From JANLQX01 sp031368215 (lineage in GTDB: Bacteria > Actinomycetota > Acidimicrobiia > Acidimicrobiales > JANYDT01), in the NCBI GenBank assembly GCA_031368215.1, contig JANLRD010000276.1:1-64000 (forward strand): 64,000 bases of DNA. The letters are read 5' to 3'. Position numbers and translations under genes: made by a program. Shown here piece after piece: positions 16,597 through 26,156 of this stretch (the stretch's first letter is position 1; each line of letters starts with the position of its first letter). The notes beneath the pieces were generated by a model, which saw only the letters and a list, made by a program, of their open reading frames with translations, had not been told where the DNA came from and did not search any database.

Positions 16597-17463
16597 ATGA
16601 CGTCTCTCTCCTCATGGTTGCTCGACGTGAAACCGTCGAGACCGGGTGAACTCCAGATCACCGAAGAACTCGGCCCCCGCGGCCGACGGCGCGCGCTGAT
16701 CGGAACCGCCGCCGCCTCCGCCCTCGTTGTCGCGGCGTTCGCGTGGATCATCCGCCGGTTCCAGGTGAAGGGACAGTTCGCTCCGGAGCTCTGGCGCCCA
16801 TTCCGCCAATGGGCGATCTGGCGATACCTGCTTCTCGGCCTCGGCCAGACACTCAAGGCCGCCGGCGTTGCCCTCGTGTTCGCGTTGACCCTCGGCATCG
16901 TTCTCGCCATGTGGCGGGCGAGCTCGCCGAAGCGCAAGCGCATCCCGGCCACGCTGTTCAGCGAGATCTTCCGCGCCTGTGCACTTGTGCTGCTCATCAA
17001 GTTCTCGTTCTTCCAACTTCCGAAGACGCCGGGCTTTCGCGGCTGGACGCTGGGGACCTACGCCTTCGTCGCCGTCGTCAGCGGACTCACCTTCTACTAC
17101 TCGACCGTCTTCGCCGAAGTGATCCGGTCGGGCATTCGAAGCCTGCCCAAGGGCCAGAGCGAGGCCGCGCTGGCCATCGGTCTTACGGAGACCCGCGCAA
17201 TGCGCCTGGTGATCCTCCCGCAGGCGCTGCGCCGATCCCTTCCGAACATCTTCACGCAGTCGGCATCACTGCTGAAAGACACCTCGCTTGGGGTCTTTGT
17301 GACCTACAGCGAGCTGCTCTCACGAGCGAAGATCGTCGGAGAGTTCGGTAGCAACTTCCTGCAGTCCTTCGTCGTCGCCGGCTTCATGTACATCACCGTC
17401 GTGGCCATCCTCACGTCATCGGCGAACCGACTGCAGAGCCGACAGGCCCGAAGCTCCCGATGA
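16597..17463 (+). CDS. Amino-acid ABC transporter permease (GluD-like)
   Basis: The second channel subunit, 288 aa, is longer than its partner because of a cytoplasmic N-terminal extension of about 40 residues before the first helix (GTAAASALVVAAFAWII). Its EAA loop is GQSEAALAIGLTETRAMRLV followed by ILPQALRRSLPNIF. GLGQTLKAAGVALVFAL corresponds to the N-terminal permease motif. It is tightly spaced between the GluC-like gene (9 bp) and the ATPase (22 bp). Confidence 0.92.
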   Translation: MTSLSSWLLDVKPSRPGELQITEELGPRGRRRALIGTAAASALVVAAFAWIIRRFQVKGQFAPELWRPFRQWAIWRYLLLGLGQTLKAAGVALVFALTLGIVLAMWRASSPKRKRIPATLFSEIFRACALVLLIKFSFFQLPKTPGFRGWTLGTYAFVAVVSGLTFYYSTVFAEVIRSGIRSLPKGQSEAALAIGLTETRAMRLVILPQALRRSLPNIFTQSASLLKDTSLGVFVTYSELLSRAKIVGEFGSNFLQSFVVAGFMYITVVAILTSSANRLQSRQARSSR

Positions 17464-17485
17464 CCACCGCCACCAAGGAAGACCG

Positions 17486-18232
17486 ATGACCGACACCGCA
17501 AGCTCACCGCTGATCGTCGTCGACAAGCTCGACAAGTGGTTCGGCGATCATCACGTGCTCAAGGACATCAACCTCGAGGTCGCCCGCGGTGAAGTCGTCG
17601 TCGTGATCGGGCCGTCAGGATCGGGCAAGTCCACCCTGTGCCGCTGCATCAACCGCCTCGAGCGGTTCCAGAAGGGCTCGATCACCATCGACGGCGCCAC
17701 CCTGCCCGAAGAGGGCAAGGAGCTCGCGGCGCTGCGTGCCGACGTCGGTATGGTGTTCCAGTCCTTCAACCTGTTCGCCCACAAGACGATCGTGGAGAAC
17801 GTGATGCTCGGACCCGTGAAGGTCCGCGGCATGGACAAGGCCGCTGCACGAGTCAAGGCGATGGGCCTTCTCGAGCGAGTCGGGATCGGCGACAAGGCGA
17901 ACCGTCATCCGGCGGAGCTCTCCGGCGGACAGCAGCAGCGGGCTGCCATCGCACGCGCACTCGCGATGGACCCGAAGGTCATGCTGTTCGATGAACCGAC
18001 CAGCGCACTCGACCCGGAGATGGTGAACGAAGTCCTCGACGTCATGCTCGAGCTTGCGTCGCAGGGGATGACCATGGTCGTCGTCACGCACGAGATGGGC
18101 TTCGCCCGGTCCGCGGCCAAGCGCGTCGTGTTCATGGACGACGGACGCCTCGTCGAGATCGCCACGCCGAGCGAGTTCTTCGACAACCCGAAGAGCGATC
18201 GCGCTCGCGACTTCCTCTCGAAGATCCTGTAG
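17486..18232 (+). CDS. Amino-acid ABC transporter ATP-binding protein (GluA/GlnQ-like)
   Basis: The 248-aa ATPase of the polar amino-acid importer has Walker A GPSGSGKSTL (about 43-52), Q-loop VFQSFNLFAHKTI, signature LSGGQQQRAAIARAL, Walker B VMLFDEPTSALDPE and H-loop VVTHEMGFA. EMVNEVLDVMLELA is typical of the GlnQ/HisP subgroup. GGAAGACCG precedes the ATG. Expected to energise the two permeases upstream, with either of the two binding proteins delivering substrate. Confidence 0.95.
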   Translation: MTDTASSPLIVVDKLDKWFGDHHVLKDINLEVARGEVVVVIGPSGSGKSTLCRCINRLERFQKGSITIDGATLPEEGKELAALRADVGMVFQSFNLFAHKTIVENVMLGPVKVRGMDKAAARVKAMGLLERVGIGDKANRHPAELSGGQQQRAAIARALAMDPKVMLFDEPTSALDPEMVNEVLDVMLELASQGMTMVVVTHEMGFARSAAKRVVFMDDGRLVEIATPSEFFDNPKSDRARDFLSKIL

Positions 18233-18258
18233 CGCAGCGCTTGCCGCCCTCGTCTCCC

Positions 18259-19182
18259 ATGCTTCGGTCGCCTGCGGTGTTGCGTCTGCACCGTCGACGC
18301 GCAGTCCTCCTCGGAGTCGCGGTCGCTGCGGCTGCGCTCGGTTCCTGTTCGAGTTCGTCGAAACCGTCGGCGAACACCCTCGCCCTTCCGGTACCGGCTC
18401 CAGTCGATCGGATGAGTCGCCTCGACGCGATCCGAGCGAACAAGTCGATCACCGTCGGTGTGAAGGAAGACGTCCCGCTGTTCGGACTCCTCGACCCGAA
18501 GACCGGGCTGCTGAGAGGGTTCGACATCGAGATAGCCAAGGGCATCGCCAAGCGGCTCTTTCCCGAGGAGGACCCCGCCACCCGCGTACGGTTCGTCGAG
18601 GCGCTGTCGAAGAATAGGGAAGCCATGCTCCAGAAGGGGGCCGCCGACCTCGTGATCTCCACGTACACGATCACCGATGCCCGCAAGCAGTTGGTCGACT
18701 TCGCCGGGCCGTACTACATCGCCGGACAGGATGTCCTCACGCGACGCGAGCTGATCGACAACGGGACGATCCGGGGAATCGATGACGTCAACGGCCGTAA
18801 GGTCTGCTCGGTCAACGGCTCGACATCGCTGCTCAACCTCCAGAGCGCGGCACCGAAGGCCGACATCTCGATCACCCGCGACAAGTACTCCGAGTGCTTC
18901 GAGGAGCTGCGCCAGGGACGCGTCGATGCGATGACGACCGATGACGTCATCCTTCTGGGTCTGGCCCTGCAGGACAAGCGCTTCGGGCTGACCGGAAACC
19001 CGTTCCGCACCGAGCCATACGGGATCGGCGTGCCGAAGGGTGACACCGAGCTGCGCACGTTCGTCAACGATGCGCTCGAGGACATGATCCGCACGGGCGA
19101 GTGGGCCGAGGCGTTCCGGTCCACCGTCGGCACCGCCGGCGTCCTCGTCCCCGCCCCACCGGCCATCGACCGCTACGAGTAA
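18259..19182 (+). CDS. Second amino-acid substrate-binding lipoprotein
   Basis: This 307-aa paralogue of the first binding protein shares DFAGPYYIAGQD and the GRKVC..NGSTS motif. It has a classic lipoprotein signal: basic start, hydrophobic 16-27, lipobox LGSC, then Ser-rich. It lacks the K/T/A/P linker of the first one. ATG 18259 gives a normal signal peptide; TTG 18241 in frame is an alternative, and neither has an obvious ribosome binding site. It lies 8-26 bp after the ATPase, so the operon carries two receptors for one channel, perhaps with different ligand preference or location. Confidence 0.9.
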   Translation: MLRSPAVLRLHRRRAVLLGVAVAAAALGSCSSSSKPSANTLALPVPAPVDRMSRLDAIRANKSITVGVKEDVPLFGLLDPKTGLLRGFDIEIAKGIAKRLFPEEDPATRVRFVEALSKNREAMLQKGAADLVISTYTITDARKQLVDFAGPYYIAGQDVLTRRELIDNGTIRGIDDVNGRKVCSVNGSTSLLNLQSAAPKADISITRDKYSECFEELRQGRVDAMTTDDVILLGLALQDKRFGLTGNPFRTEPYGIGVPKGDTELRTFVNDALEDMIRTGEWAEAFRSTVGTAGVLVPAPPAIDRYE

Positions 19183-19188
19183 CGCACT

Positions 19189-19364
19189 GGGAGAGAGGTT
19201 GCCCCTCTTTCCTTCGGCGCTGCGCCGCTCGCTCCGCTCGACTGCTCGCAACCCAAACGACCCCACGGACTGGGAGAGAGGTTGCCCCTATTCGTGGGGG
19301 TCAAACACCTCCGAGCGTCGTTAGGAGGTGTTCTGCCCCCATAGATGGGGGCAACCTCTCTCCC
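19189..19364. repeat. Complex intergenic repeat with a 93-bp hairpin
   Basis: GGGAGAGAGGTTGCCCC occurs at 19189-19205 and 19272-19288, and inverted at 19348-19364. The last two close a near-perfect hairpin with arms of about 41 bp. Its inner part is AACACCTCC (19304-19312) paired with GGAGGTGTT (19324-19332) around an 11-nt loop. The inner stem and right arm recur at 37347-37407. Between the first two copies, 19207-19258 holds a different element related to 33241-33303. No ORF is credible here. Part of it may terminate the ABC operon; the dispersed copies suggest a mobile or REP-like sequence. Confidence 0.8.
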
Positions 19365-19432
19365 AGCACCAACACACGTGACAGCACGGGAAGCGTTCCC
19401 TCATCGGTCCTGACGATGGAAGACTGTTCGGC

Positions 19433-22150
<2,718 letters not shown>

Positions 22151-22207
22151 GCGCCTCCTGACCAAGGTTCCGTCGTCGGGGTCGACGGATCCGCTGGAAC
22201 AGTCCGC

Positions 22208-22247
22208 ATCATCTCTACAGAAGCAACATCATCTCCACAGGAGCAAC
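22208..22247 (+). repeat. Duplicated 20-bp leader of the SDR gene
   Basis: CATCATCTCTACAGAAGCAA (22208-22227) is followed directly by CATCATCTCCACAGGAGCAA (22228-22247), two mismatches apart. The second copy supplies the ACAGGAG ribosome binding site, 4 nt before ATG 22251. A slipped-strand tandem duplication is the simplest origin. Confidence 0.7.
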
Positions 22248-22250
22248 GCC

Positions 22251-23048
22251 ATGAGTCAGCCGTTCACCTCCGAGTATCCCCGTCCGAGTGAACTCTTCTC
22301 CCTTGCCGGCGACGTAGCCGTGGTCACCGGCGGCGGACGGGGCATCGGTGAAGGCATCGCCCGTACGCTCGCCGCGGCCGGTGCCAAGGTCGTGGTCGCG
22401 GCCCGCCGCGAAGAGGAGGTGGAGGCCGTTGCCCGCCAGATCCGCGCTGACGGGGGCGAGGCCATTGCCATCGTCACCGACGTGACCGACGATGCGGCTG
22501 TCGATGCGCTCGCGGTCGCGGCGAAGAACGCATTCGGCGCCCTGACCATCTGGGTGAACAACGCCGGCGGTTCATCGGCTCGGCTCCCGATGACCGAGCT
22601 GAGCCGGGCCGATTGGGACCACTGCATCGCCTTGAACCTCACGGCGGTGTGGGTCGGCATCGTCGCGGCGGCGAAGCACATGGAACGCGGCTCCATCATC
22701 AACATCTCCTCCGGGGCTGGAAGTGGACCGGTGCCGGGAAGCGGCCACTACGGTGCGTCGAAGGCGGGGGTCAACTCACTCACACAAACCGCGTCCGCCG
22801 AGTTGGCACCCCGGATCAGGGTGAACGGCATCGCCCCCGGCGTGGTCCCGACCGAGATCTTCCGCAAAGCACTCAGCATCGAGAACGACGACGATCTCGC
22901 CCGGGTCGAAGCACAGTGGAACATCCCCCTCGGCCGACTCGGGACGCCGCTGGACATGGGCTCGGCGGTGTTGTTCCTCTGCTCACCCGGAGCATCGTGG
23001 ATCAGCGGCGAGACCCTTCGGGTGGGCGGTGGCGCAAAGCCCCGTTGA
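22251..23048 (+). CDS. Short-chain dehydrogenase/reductase
   Basis: This classical SDR of 265 aa has Rossmann motif TGGGRGIGEG (about 24-33), AARREEEVEAVA after beta2 (Arg pair suggesting NADP preference), NNAGG, catalytic Ser in NISSGAGSG and the YGASK pair (Tyr/Lys), then the closing GETLRVGGG. An N-terminal extension of about 15 residues (PFTSEYPRPSELFSL) is typical of actinobacterial acyl or steroid metabolism SDRs. AGGAG precedes the ATG. It lies 100 bp after aceE on the same strand. The substrate cannot be told. Confidence 0.88.
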   Translation: MSQPFTSEYPRPSELFSLAGDVAVVTGGGRGIGEGIARTLAAAGAKVVVAARREEEVEAVARQIRADGGEAIAIVTDVTDDAAVDALAVAAKNAFGALTIWVNNAGGSSARLPMTELSRADWDHCIALNLTAVWVGIVAAAKHMERGSIINISSGAGSGPVPGSGHYGASKAGVNSLTQTASAELAPRIRVNGIAPGVVPTEIFRKALSIENDDDLARVEAQWNIPLGRLGTPLDMGSAVLFLCSPGASWISGETLRVGGGAKPR

Positions 23049-23116
23049 CACCGGCTGCGACCTTGACCGACTTGGACCGGAGTACCTCAGCGGTCGGCTG
23101 ACCGCCGTCGACGGGC

Positions 23117-23320
23117 TCAGCGCTTGGGCTTGAACGCCTTGTAGTTCCGGTTGCGGGCCTCGGCCAACGAGTCGGGGCCGAAGGTCGCGCCCTGCCCGGT
23201 TTCGACGATGTCGTCGATCACGATCTTCGGCGTGGCCGCGTCATCGAGGTCGTAGACGATCTGGGTGCGCTTGTCGCCCAGATAGCGGAAGTGTTCGAAA
23301 CGGGTGGGACGGCCGGACAT
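23117..23320 (-). CDS. Small conserved-looking protein (67 aa)
   Basis: ATG 23320 gives a compact acidic/basic protein: RFEHFRYLGDKRTQIVYDLDD, PKIVIDDIVETGQG, then ARNRNYKAFKPKR. The frame is open further upstream, but codons before the ATG look random. Its strand-like repeats and lack of signal or Cys suggest a small cytosolic protein. I do not recognise the family. It is convergent with the SDR gene, 68 bp apart. Confidence 0.6.
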   Translation of the reverse strand: MSGRPTRFEHFRYLGDKRTQIVYDLDDAATPKIVIDDIVETGQGATFGPDSLAEARNRNYKAFKPKR

Positions 23321-23643
23321 GGGTCCAGTCTCGCACGGGGCACCGGGCCGATCTCGAATCGGCAGTGGGGCGAACGCGAACCGGGAGCACACCCGAAGGC
23401 GCGCTCCCGATCCAAGTACTGCACTGGTAATGACTCACGCGTGAGCCAACGGCATCGGAGGGGACCAGCATCCGAACAGCGAGCGTGAGGGTGGCCGGCG
23501 TTGGATTCGCCAGCGGGTCCAGCTGTGCCGACTAGCGGCCAGCCACCTCCAGGGTCCCAAACAGTTGACTAGCGGAAATTTGGACCACCTCCTTTCTCTG
23601 GTGTCGCCATACTGCCACCAGAGATGGGTGGATGCCAGGAATT
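23321..23643. other. 323-bp stretch without a gene; several dyads
   Basis: No coding signal is convincing. It contains GCCGAT-N5-ATCGGC (23347-23363), the palindrome CTCACGCGTGAG (23434-23445), and GACTAGCGG twice (23530, 23567). The stem TCTCTGGTG/CACCAGAGA (23595-23624) lies just after the 23644-24069 gene, which reads leftward, and probably terminates the ftsY transcript. Confidence 0.5.
23595..23624 (-). terminator. Hairpin after the ftsY operon
   Basis: TCTCTGGTG and CACCAGAGA form a perfect 9-bp stem with a 12-nt loop, 20 bp beyond the stop of the leftward gene ending at 23644. The leftward transcript then reads AAAGGAGGTGG rather than a U tract, so termination is inferred from position and stem only. 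Confidence 0.5.
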
Positions 23644-24069
23644 TTACGTCGTTGAGTCCGCCGACGGCCCGATCGCTCCGATGGCCACGAGATAGTTCAG
23701 CTCGCCGTCGAGCACCGCCTTCACGTGGGCGGGGTCGATGTCACGGCCGAGGGCCAGCATCCGCATCACCAGCGCGTCGACGGAGTCCTCGTCGCCGACG
23801 ACGACTGGTTTTCCGTCGGGTCCGAGCGAGGTGGCGACGCCACGCATGCCGAGATCGCTGAGATGCCAGTCGACGATGTCGCGGACGTCTCCATAGGTGA
23901 TCTGCGCGCGTACTTCATCGGGAAGGCGTGCTTCGATCCAAACAACGGCCTCGGTCAGGTCGAAGACCGGCTCGGGGGTGAGGTTGTCAAGTCGACGGGT
24001 TTCCCGTCCGATCATCACCGCCGCGGTGATGAAGACGAGGACGGCAGCGAGAACGGCATAGGGAATCAT
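23644..24069 (-). CDS. Hypothetical single-pass membrane protein (141 aa)
   Basis: The N-terminal membrane helix at about 3-19 (PYAVLAAVLVFITAAVM) is followed by a cytosolic domain of about 120 residues: VFDLTEAVVWIEARLPDEV, YGDVRDIVDWHL, DEDSVDALVMRMLALGRD and HVKAVLDGELNYLVAIGAI. It starts 17 bp after the ftsY stop, so it is co-transcribed. I recognise no family. The linkage to the SRP receptor suggests a membrane-associated role, which is inference. Confidence 0.75.
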   Translation of the reverse strand: MIPYAVLAAVLVFITAAVMIGRETRRLDNLTPEPVFDLTEAVVWIEARLPDEVRAQITYGDVRDIVDWHLSDLGMRGVATSLGPDGKPVVVGDEDSVDALVMRMLALGRDIDPAHVKAVLDGELNYLVAIGAIGPSADSTT

Positions 24070-24086
24070 CGCAGGGCACAGATCGA

Positions 24087-25238
24087 TCAGGGCGTGAAGA
24101 GCGCATCGACGTAGTCGTCCGGGTCGAACGGCACGAGATCGTTGACGCCTTCACCGAGACCGACGAGCTTGATCGGAATACCGAGCTCGGTCTGGATGGC
24201 GAAGGCGATGCCGCCCTTCGCCGTGCCGTCGAGCTTCGTCAACACCACACCGGTGATGTCGGCCACATCGGCGAACTGCTTGGCCTGCACGAGGCCGTTC
24301 TGCCCGGTTGTGGCGTCGAGCACGAGAAGGACCTCGGTGACCTTCCCCGGTTCGCGATCGGCGACGCGTCGGATCTTGCGGAGTTCCTCCATCAGGTTCG
24401 TCTTCGTCTGCAGACGTCCTGCGGTGTCGCCGAGGACGAGGTCGAAGCTGCGAGACGCGGCCTTCTCGACGGCGTCGAAGATGACCGAGCCGGGATCGCC
24501 GCCCTCCGCCCCGCGCACGAGGGTGGCGCCGGTGCGCTCGGCCCACATACCGAGCTGTTCGGCTGCCGCGGCGCGGAAGGTGTCACCGGCGGCGACGACG
24601 ACGGATCGGCCCGCTTCGATCTGCTGCTTGGCGACCTTGCCGATGGTCGTGGTCTTGCCGACACCGTTCACCCCGACAAAGAGCCACACGTTGGGCCGAC
24701 CCGGCTCGAACCGCAAGCTGCGATCGGCCGACACGAGCTGTTTCTTCAGATCCGACTTGAGCGCCTCGATCAGCTGCTCCGACGTCGAGATCGACTCCGA
24801 CTTCACCCGCCGCCGCAGATCGTCGAGCAGGGCCGTCGTGGTGCCGACACCGACGTCGGCGAGCAGCAGTGCTTCCTCGAGGTCGTCGAACGACGCCGCG
24901 TCGATCTTCGACCGTCCGAGAACGGAGCCGACCGCTCCCCCGAATGCCGACCGGGCCCGACTGAGCCGGTCACGGAAGCTCGGCTTCTCCGCGGGCTCCG
25001 GGGTGGCAGAGGCCGGCTCCTCCGGCGTGTCGATGACGTCGACAGGGAGCAGGTCGGCTACGGCATCGACCGCGGCGTCGGGCCGGATCTCCGGCGGCAC
25101 CGACCGGGGTCGGGGCGGCTCGACCGGACGGGGCGGCTCCGCTCGGAGCGCACCAGCGCGACGGGACCGCACGACGGCGACACCGACGACCGCGACCACC
25201 AGCACCGCGACAAAAAGACCGATCAGGAGCACTTCCAC
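24087..25238 (-). CDS. ftsY: Signal recognition particle receptor FtsY
   Basis: The SRP receptor GTPase docks ribosome-SRP complexes at the membrane. GTG 25238 gives 383 aa beginning with a membrane helix (EVLLIGLFVAVLVVAVVGVA, 2-21), the anchor seen in many actinobacterial FtsY proteins. An acidic/Pro linker follows, then the N domain (DDLEEALLLADVGV) and G domain: GVNGVGKTTTIGKVA, AAGDTFRAAAAEQL, DTAGRLQTK, TKLDGTAKGG and GLGEGVNDLVPFDP. The frame is open to 25394, but that extension looks non-coding and runs into the repeat region. Divergent from deoD. Confidence 0.95.
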   Translation of the reverse strand: MEVLLIGLFVAVLVVAVVGVAVVRSRRAGALRAEPPRPVEPPRPRSVPPEIRPDAAVDAVADLLPVDVIDTPEEPASATPEPAEKPSFRDRLSRARSAFGGAVGSVLGRSKIDAASFDDLEEALLLADVGVGTTTALLDDLRRRVKSESISTSEQLIEALKSDLKKQLVSADRSLRFEPGRPNVWLFVGVNGVGKTTTIGKVAKQQIEAGRSVVVAAGDTFRAAAAEQLGMWAERTGATLVRGAEGGDPGSVIFDAVEKAASRSFDLVLGDTAGRLQTKTNLMEELRKIRRVADREPGKVTEVLLVLDATTGQNGLVQAKQFADVADITGVVLTKLDGTAKGGIAFAIQTELGIPIKLVGLGEGVNDLVPFDPDDYVDALFTP

Positions 25239-25277
25239 GGCCGACGAGCCTACGGGTCCTCTGGGAGCTTCCCCGCC

Positions 25278-25379
25278 GCCGCCCACACAACGAGGGGCTG
25301 GTTGGCGCCACGTTGTCCGCTTACGCGTATGGCGGGAACCCGACACTGCGGCGCCAACCGCCCACACAAGCGGGGTTGC
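25278..25379. repeat. Nested direct and inverted repeats between ftsY and deoD
   Basis: CCGCCCACACAA begins two direct copies (about 25279 and 25358), each followed by a G-rich run (CGAGGGGCTG, GCGGGGTTG). Inside lies a 10-bp inverted repeat, GGTTGGCGCC (25300-25309) and GGCGCCAACC (25350-25359), separated by 40 bp. The element sits in the divergent promoter region and could be an operator pair or a small repeat element. Confidence 0.55.
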
Positions 25380-25414
25380 ACCCATCCCCGGCACGCGCCG
25401 ATAGCGTGGCCGAT

Positions 25415-26137
25415 GTGAGCATCCCCACCCCCCACCTCGAAGCTTCCGCGGGCGAGATCGCCGAGATCGTCCTCTTGCCGGGCGATCCGCTGCGTGCCCA
25501 GTTCATCGCCGAGAACTTCCTCGACGGCGCCACCTGCTACAACCGGGTCCGCAACATGCTCGGCTTCACCGGCATGTACCAAGGGGTCCGGGTCAGTGTG
25601 CAGGGAACCGGCATCGGCATGCCTTCGATCTCCATCTACACGACCGAACTCATGCGGTTCTACGGCGTGAAGACGGCCATCCGCATCGGGTCATGCGGAG
25701 CAATTCTCCCGTCGGTGAAGTTGGGTGACGTGATCATTGCCCTAAGTGCGCATACGACGTCGAACATGAACCGGCGCTACTTCCACGACATCGACTACGC
25801 CGCGACCGCGTCCTACGACCTCGTCCGTGCGGCGGCTGACACGGCAGCCGCTTCGGGGATTGCCCACCACGTCGGACCGATCCTCACCGGCGACGCGTTC
25901 TACGACGACGACATCACCACATTCGAGCTCCTCGGCAAGCACGGCACGCTCGCCGTGGAGATGGAGTGCGCGGCGCTCTACACGATCGCCGCACGCGAAG
26001 GGGCGCGGGCCCTCTGCATGGCGACAGTCAGCGATCATCTGCTCAACCACCAGGTCATGTCGAGCGAGGAACGTCAGACCGGACTGGTGTCGATGGTCCG
26101 CCTCGCGCTCGACACGGCAATCGCTCCCGCTCGCTGA
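25415..26137 (+). CDS. deoD: Purine-nucleoside phosphorylase, DeoD type
   Basis: Phosphorolysis of purine (deoxy)ribonucleosides in salvage. GTG 25415 gives 240 aa, matching the usual 235-240 aa hexameric enzyme; GTG 25406 is possible. Motifs are IPTPHLEA with the ribose-site His, LLPGDPLRAQFIAENFL (phosphate-binding Gly/Arg), TGIGMPSISIYTTEL, RIGSCGA, and EMECAALYTIAAREGA (base/ribose Glu). The catalytic Asp region is ATVSDHLL. It is convergent with smc, 19 bp apart. Confidence 0.95.
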   Translation: MSIPTPHLEASAGEIAEIVLLPGDPLRAQFIAENFLDGATCYNRVRNMLGFTGMYQGVRVSVQGTGIGMPSISIYTTELMRFYGVKTAIRIGSCGAILPSVKLGDVIIALSAHTTSNMNRRYFHDIDYAATASYDLVRAAADTAAASGIAHHVGPILTGDAFYDDDITTFELLGKHGTLAVEMECAALYTIAAREGARALCMATVSDHLLNHQVMSSEERQTGLVSMVRLALDTAIAPAR

Positions 26138-26156
26138 GCAGAGCAACCGGCCGGAC

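Noticed and set aside
23321..23470. tRNA gene near 23350 (short stem GCCGAT/ATCGGC)
   Set aside because: No cloverleaf, T-loop GGTTCGANTCC or anticodon arm could be built.
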